Assembly (NCBI RefSeq): GCF_023159225.1
Contig: NC_063161.1
Location: forward strand, 4,962,274 to 5,026,273
Source: Perognathus longimembris pacificus
Lineage: Eukaryota > Chordata > Mammalia > Rodentia > Heteromyidae
DNA: 64,000 nucleotides
Direction: 5' to 3'
The position numbers and the translations under genes are program-made. The notes beneath the pieces were generated by a model. That model did no database searches. It saw only the letters and a list, made by a program, of their open reading frames with translations, and was not told the origin of the DNA. Shown in pieces: positions 61,801 to 64,000 of the stretch (within the stretch, counting starts at the first letter, position 1; every line of letters begins with the position of its first letter).

Positions 61801-62720
61801 CACGAGGTGCTGCGCTTTGCCAGCATTATCCCATTGACTTTACCCCATATGACCTCCAGGGACATTGATGTTCGGGGCTTCCTCATCCCCAAGGTAAGTC
61901 CACACCGCATTAGCCGGGAGCAGTGACCTTGCTCCTCCCACTCACAGCTCTGCCTTGTCCTCTGGTCGACCAATACAATGCAGTGGCCCCTTTTTATACC
62001 GGTGGTGGTGCTGAGCGACGTAGGACGGAAATTCAGCCTGTGATCCGAGGCTCTGGAGCTGGGGGGACGGCAGAGCTGCAGGGCCAGTGGGAAGGTCGGG
62101 GCCCAGGGGTCTGCGGCCTGGGGGCGCACTGTGGGAATGAATGAGTCTCCCCTGCTGGGCCACCAGGGCGGCGCCCTGGAGCAGCCTGGGTGGGGCACCA
62201 GGGGAAAGGCCACCCGCCAGCAGGGAAGGGGCCATGTAGTGCGTGAGGCCGGTGGAGACCTGGGGTCCCGAGCCCGCATCACCTCGCTCTACCCCCCAGG
62301 GCACCACGCTCCTCATCAACCTGTCCTCGGTGCTGAAGGACGAGCGCGTCTGGGAGCAGCCCTTCCGCTTCCACCCCGAGCACTTCCTGGACGCCCAGGG
62401 CCGCTTTGTGAAGCCCGAGGCCTTCATGCCCTTCGCAGCAGGTGCGCGGGGCGCGGGGCCCGGCTCCCTGTCCCCTGGCCGGGCGCCTGGGCCTTGGGCT
62501 CCGGACCCCAGCTGACCGCGCTCCGCGCGTGTCCCCCGCAGGCCGCCGCGCATGCCCGGGGGAGCCGCTGGCGCGCATGGAGCTCTTCCTCTTCTTCACC
62601 TGCCTCCTGCAGCGCTTCAGCTTCTCGGTGCCGGCCGGCCAGCCCCGGCCCAGCACCATCGGGGTCCATGAAACTGTCATGATGCCGGCCGCCTACCAGC
62701 TGTGTGCTGTGCCTCGCTAG
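58808..62720 (+). CDS. Cyp2d: CYP2D copy 6: complete nine-exon cytochrome P450 2D
   Basis: Exons: 58808-58996, 59815-59986, 60356-60508, 60598-60758, 61120-61296, 61431-61572, 61706-61893, 62300-62441, 62542-62720; 500 residues, fully open. Exons 3 and most of 4 match copies 4 and 5 almost base for base. The last 30 bases of exon 4 differ sharply, however: KEPSGLLPM, so the Glu216 equivalent is Pro. Exon 7 ends with [14 protein letters not shown], and intron 7 is unrelated to that of copies 4 and 5. Heme loop [10 protein letters not shown] has Pro after the Cys pair position where others have Leu. SRS6 reads [18 protein letters not shown]-helix [14 protein letters not shown] keeps Asp301 and Thr309 equivalents. 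Exon 2 has LEHPGFGP instead of [10 protein letters not shown] donor in intron 2. Last gene of the cluster; no AATAAA in the following 360 bases. Confidence 0.95.
59277..59504 (+). repeat. Composite SINE in intron 1 of copy 6
   Basis: Same insertion as in copy 5 intron 1, with identical borders and near-identical text. Confidence 0.85.
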
Positions 62721-63090
62721 AGGGGGTACCACGTCCCCACTCCCACCCCAGTGTTGGGGTGATACCAACATGGCATTTGCTCACTGTAAACAGAACCCCC
62801 CTTGCAGCTTCCCAGCACCCCCCCACCTTTCTGAACCCCCCCACCCCGCTGAGGGAAGGATCGCTGTGTTGAACACCATCGAACACCAGCCCCTTCTGCC
62901 AAGACACAAGTCTTTCTGCCCAAGCCAGTGGCTTAGCCATCCAGTGGTTCCAGGCCCAAGGTGGGGATGTCAGTGTGGAGGGCAGAGGGGGAGGGTAGAG
63001 AACCTCTGGAGACCCCAGTGCAGCCCCATCCCCACCCCACCCCACCCCGTGGCCAAGACCAACCTCGCAGACACCACCAGCGGGTGCAGC
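62721..63090 (+). repeat. 3'-flank duplicon shared with copy 5
   Basis: From the stop codon ('agagggggtaccacgtcccc') to about 63085 the text follows 55146-55510 closely ('gttgaacacca', 'cccaagccagtggc', 'tgtggagggcagag'). Beyond this the sequence is unique, which marks the outer edge of the tandem unit. Confidence 0.8.
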
Positions 63091-64000
63091 GTCTTTACTG
63101 GAGGGAGAAGGGGCCATACTGGGTCTGAAGTCCAAGCCTTGAGTTTGCTAGGCAGGGCGTCTTCCGCTCAAACCAAGCCCCCAGCCTGAACTTCTGCCAT
63201 GAGAAGCCAGAGGAGGAGGTGAATCCGGATGGCAGGCAGGGGGCCGGGTTCTCAGCCACAGTGAGCTCTCAGGAGCCAAAGCCTCACCCGCAAGGCCTGA
63301 TGGGAGCCGCCCTGCGGGCCTCCCGACACCAGACACAGGCCTGACCCGCGGCCCTCGCCCCCTGGCAGCCCGCGTGCCCAGCCCCGGGCTGAGCGGTTTC
63401 CTCCCCGCCAGGCCGCAGCACGCGGCCAGGGCTCCAGGCGGGCGTGGGGCCCGCACAGACGGAGCCCCTTTCCTTGTCTGGCGCTGCACTGGGCGGCCGC
63501 GGCTTCCGCTCCCCTCGCAGGATGTGAACACCGCAGCGCCTGTCGTTCTGCTCTGAGTTCGGATGCTGCGGTCCTGGCTCTCACAGGTTCCCGCTCGAGG
63601 TGGGGGCGGTGCGGAGATGCCCCTCCCCCCATGGGAGGAGAGGCCGCCAGGCCAGGGGCGCTGTGGGAGCGGCAAATGGGCCCACGGGCCTGGGGGAGAG
63701 GAAGCCGCATCCACAGGCACGGGCGGGACGCGTCGTCCCCGTCCGCATCCCAGCGGCTGATGGCAGCGTCTGAGGACCTCCCGGGTCTCCCGGGTGTTTA
63801 GGACGCAGGCTGGGCGGGAACCCGGGCCATCCGGGCAGGAGCCGGAGCCCCCTCTGTGCAGGGGCCCGCGCCAGCCCCACGCGGGCTCCCCATTCCTGGC
63901 GGCTCCGTGCCCCCTGTGGGAGGTGTGGGCTCGGCAGGCCGTCCACTGGGCAGAGCCCAGGGCTGGCGGCCCAGGCCCCGCGGCGGGTTCCAGTGTGCGT
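63091..64000. other. Unique GC-rich sequence, no assigned gene
   Basis: High G+C with many CpGs. An antisense ID-like remnant may lie at about 63141-63185. Overlapping open frames exist on both strands (up to 190 codons on the minus strand, 63148-63720) but none shows a family, signal or splice logic I recognise. In other mammals the next gene on this side is NDUFA6, but nothing here looks like it. Confidence 0.5.

Noticed and set aside
63148..63720. 190-codon minus-strand open frame
   Set aside because: GC-rich sequence with open frames on both strands and Arg/Pro/Gly-heavy products; not supported as a gene.

Overview
This is a eukaryotic, mammalian genomic window, not a microbial one. It has spliced genes with GT/GC-AG introns, SINEs, a LINE-1, endogenous retrovirus LTRs and (CA)n microsatellites. 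The SINEs are of two kinds: a 7SL-like head followed by an ID-like unit, and a dimeric ID-like unit ending in an A-rich tail. This combination suggests a geomyoid or castorimorph rodent (kangaroo rat, pocket mouse or gopher kind); the species cannot be fixed from the sequence alone.

Layout, all main genes on the + strand. 1-9045: the 3' end of TCF20 (two alternative C-terminal endings and the 3' UTR). 9045-26512: the proximal half of a CYP2D cytochrome P450 cluster, with two truncated gene heads (copy 1, exons 1-2; copy 2, exon 1 plus the start of exon 2) and one complete nine-exon gene (copy 3). 26513-41500: a gene-poor spacer with many SINEs, an antisense LTR-like element and a nearly full-length but dead L1 (32041-39284). 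41500-63090: the distal half, three complete 500-codon CYP2D genes in tandem (copies 4, 5, 6). A decayed class II endogenous retrovirus lies between copies 4 and 5, an antisense LTR in intron 7 of copy 5, and an LTR-like block between copies 5 and 6. 63090-64000 is unique GC-rich sequence with no gene I can name. The TCF20-then-CYP2D order in one orientation matches the known mammalian arrangement (human 22q13, mouse chromosome 15).

The four complete genes encode ER-membrane monooxygenases with all P450 hallmarks: hydrophobic N-anchor, PPGP hinge, I-helix, ExxR and the Cys heme ligand. Copies 4, 5 and 6 are close to identical through long exon and intron stretches. Their differences are concentrated in short patches that fall on known CYP2 substrate-recognition sites: the ends of exons 2 and 4, exons 5 and 6, the end of exon 7 and the end of exon 9. 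Copy 3 is like them only from late intron 4 onward, which suggests gene conversion with copy 4. The picture is a homogenised framework with diversified substrate pockets. Transposable elements have remodelled promoters, introns and possibly polyadenylation. No wholly new system was found. The most notable points are the SRS-patch mosaicism, the retroviral replacement of copy 5's upstream region, a paired CCAAT motif at fixed spacing in intron 2, and an L1 with a probable 3' transduction. Exon borders were derived by hand from splice signals and known CYP2D exon sizes; no alignment program was run and no percent identities are given.
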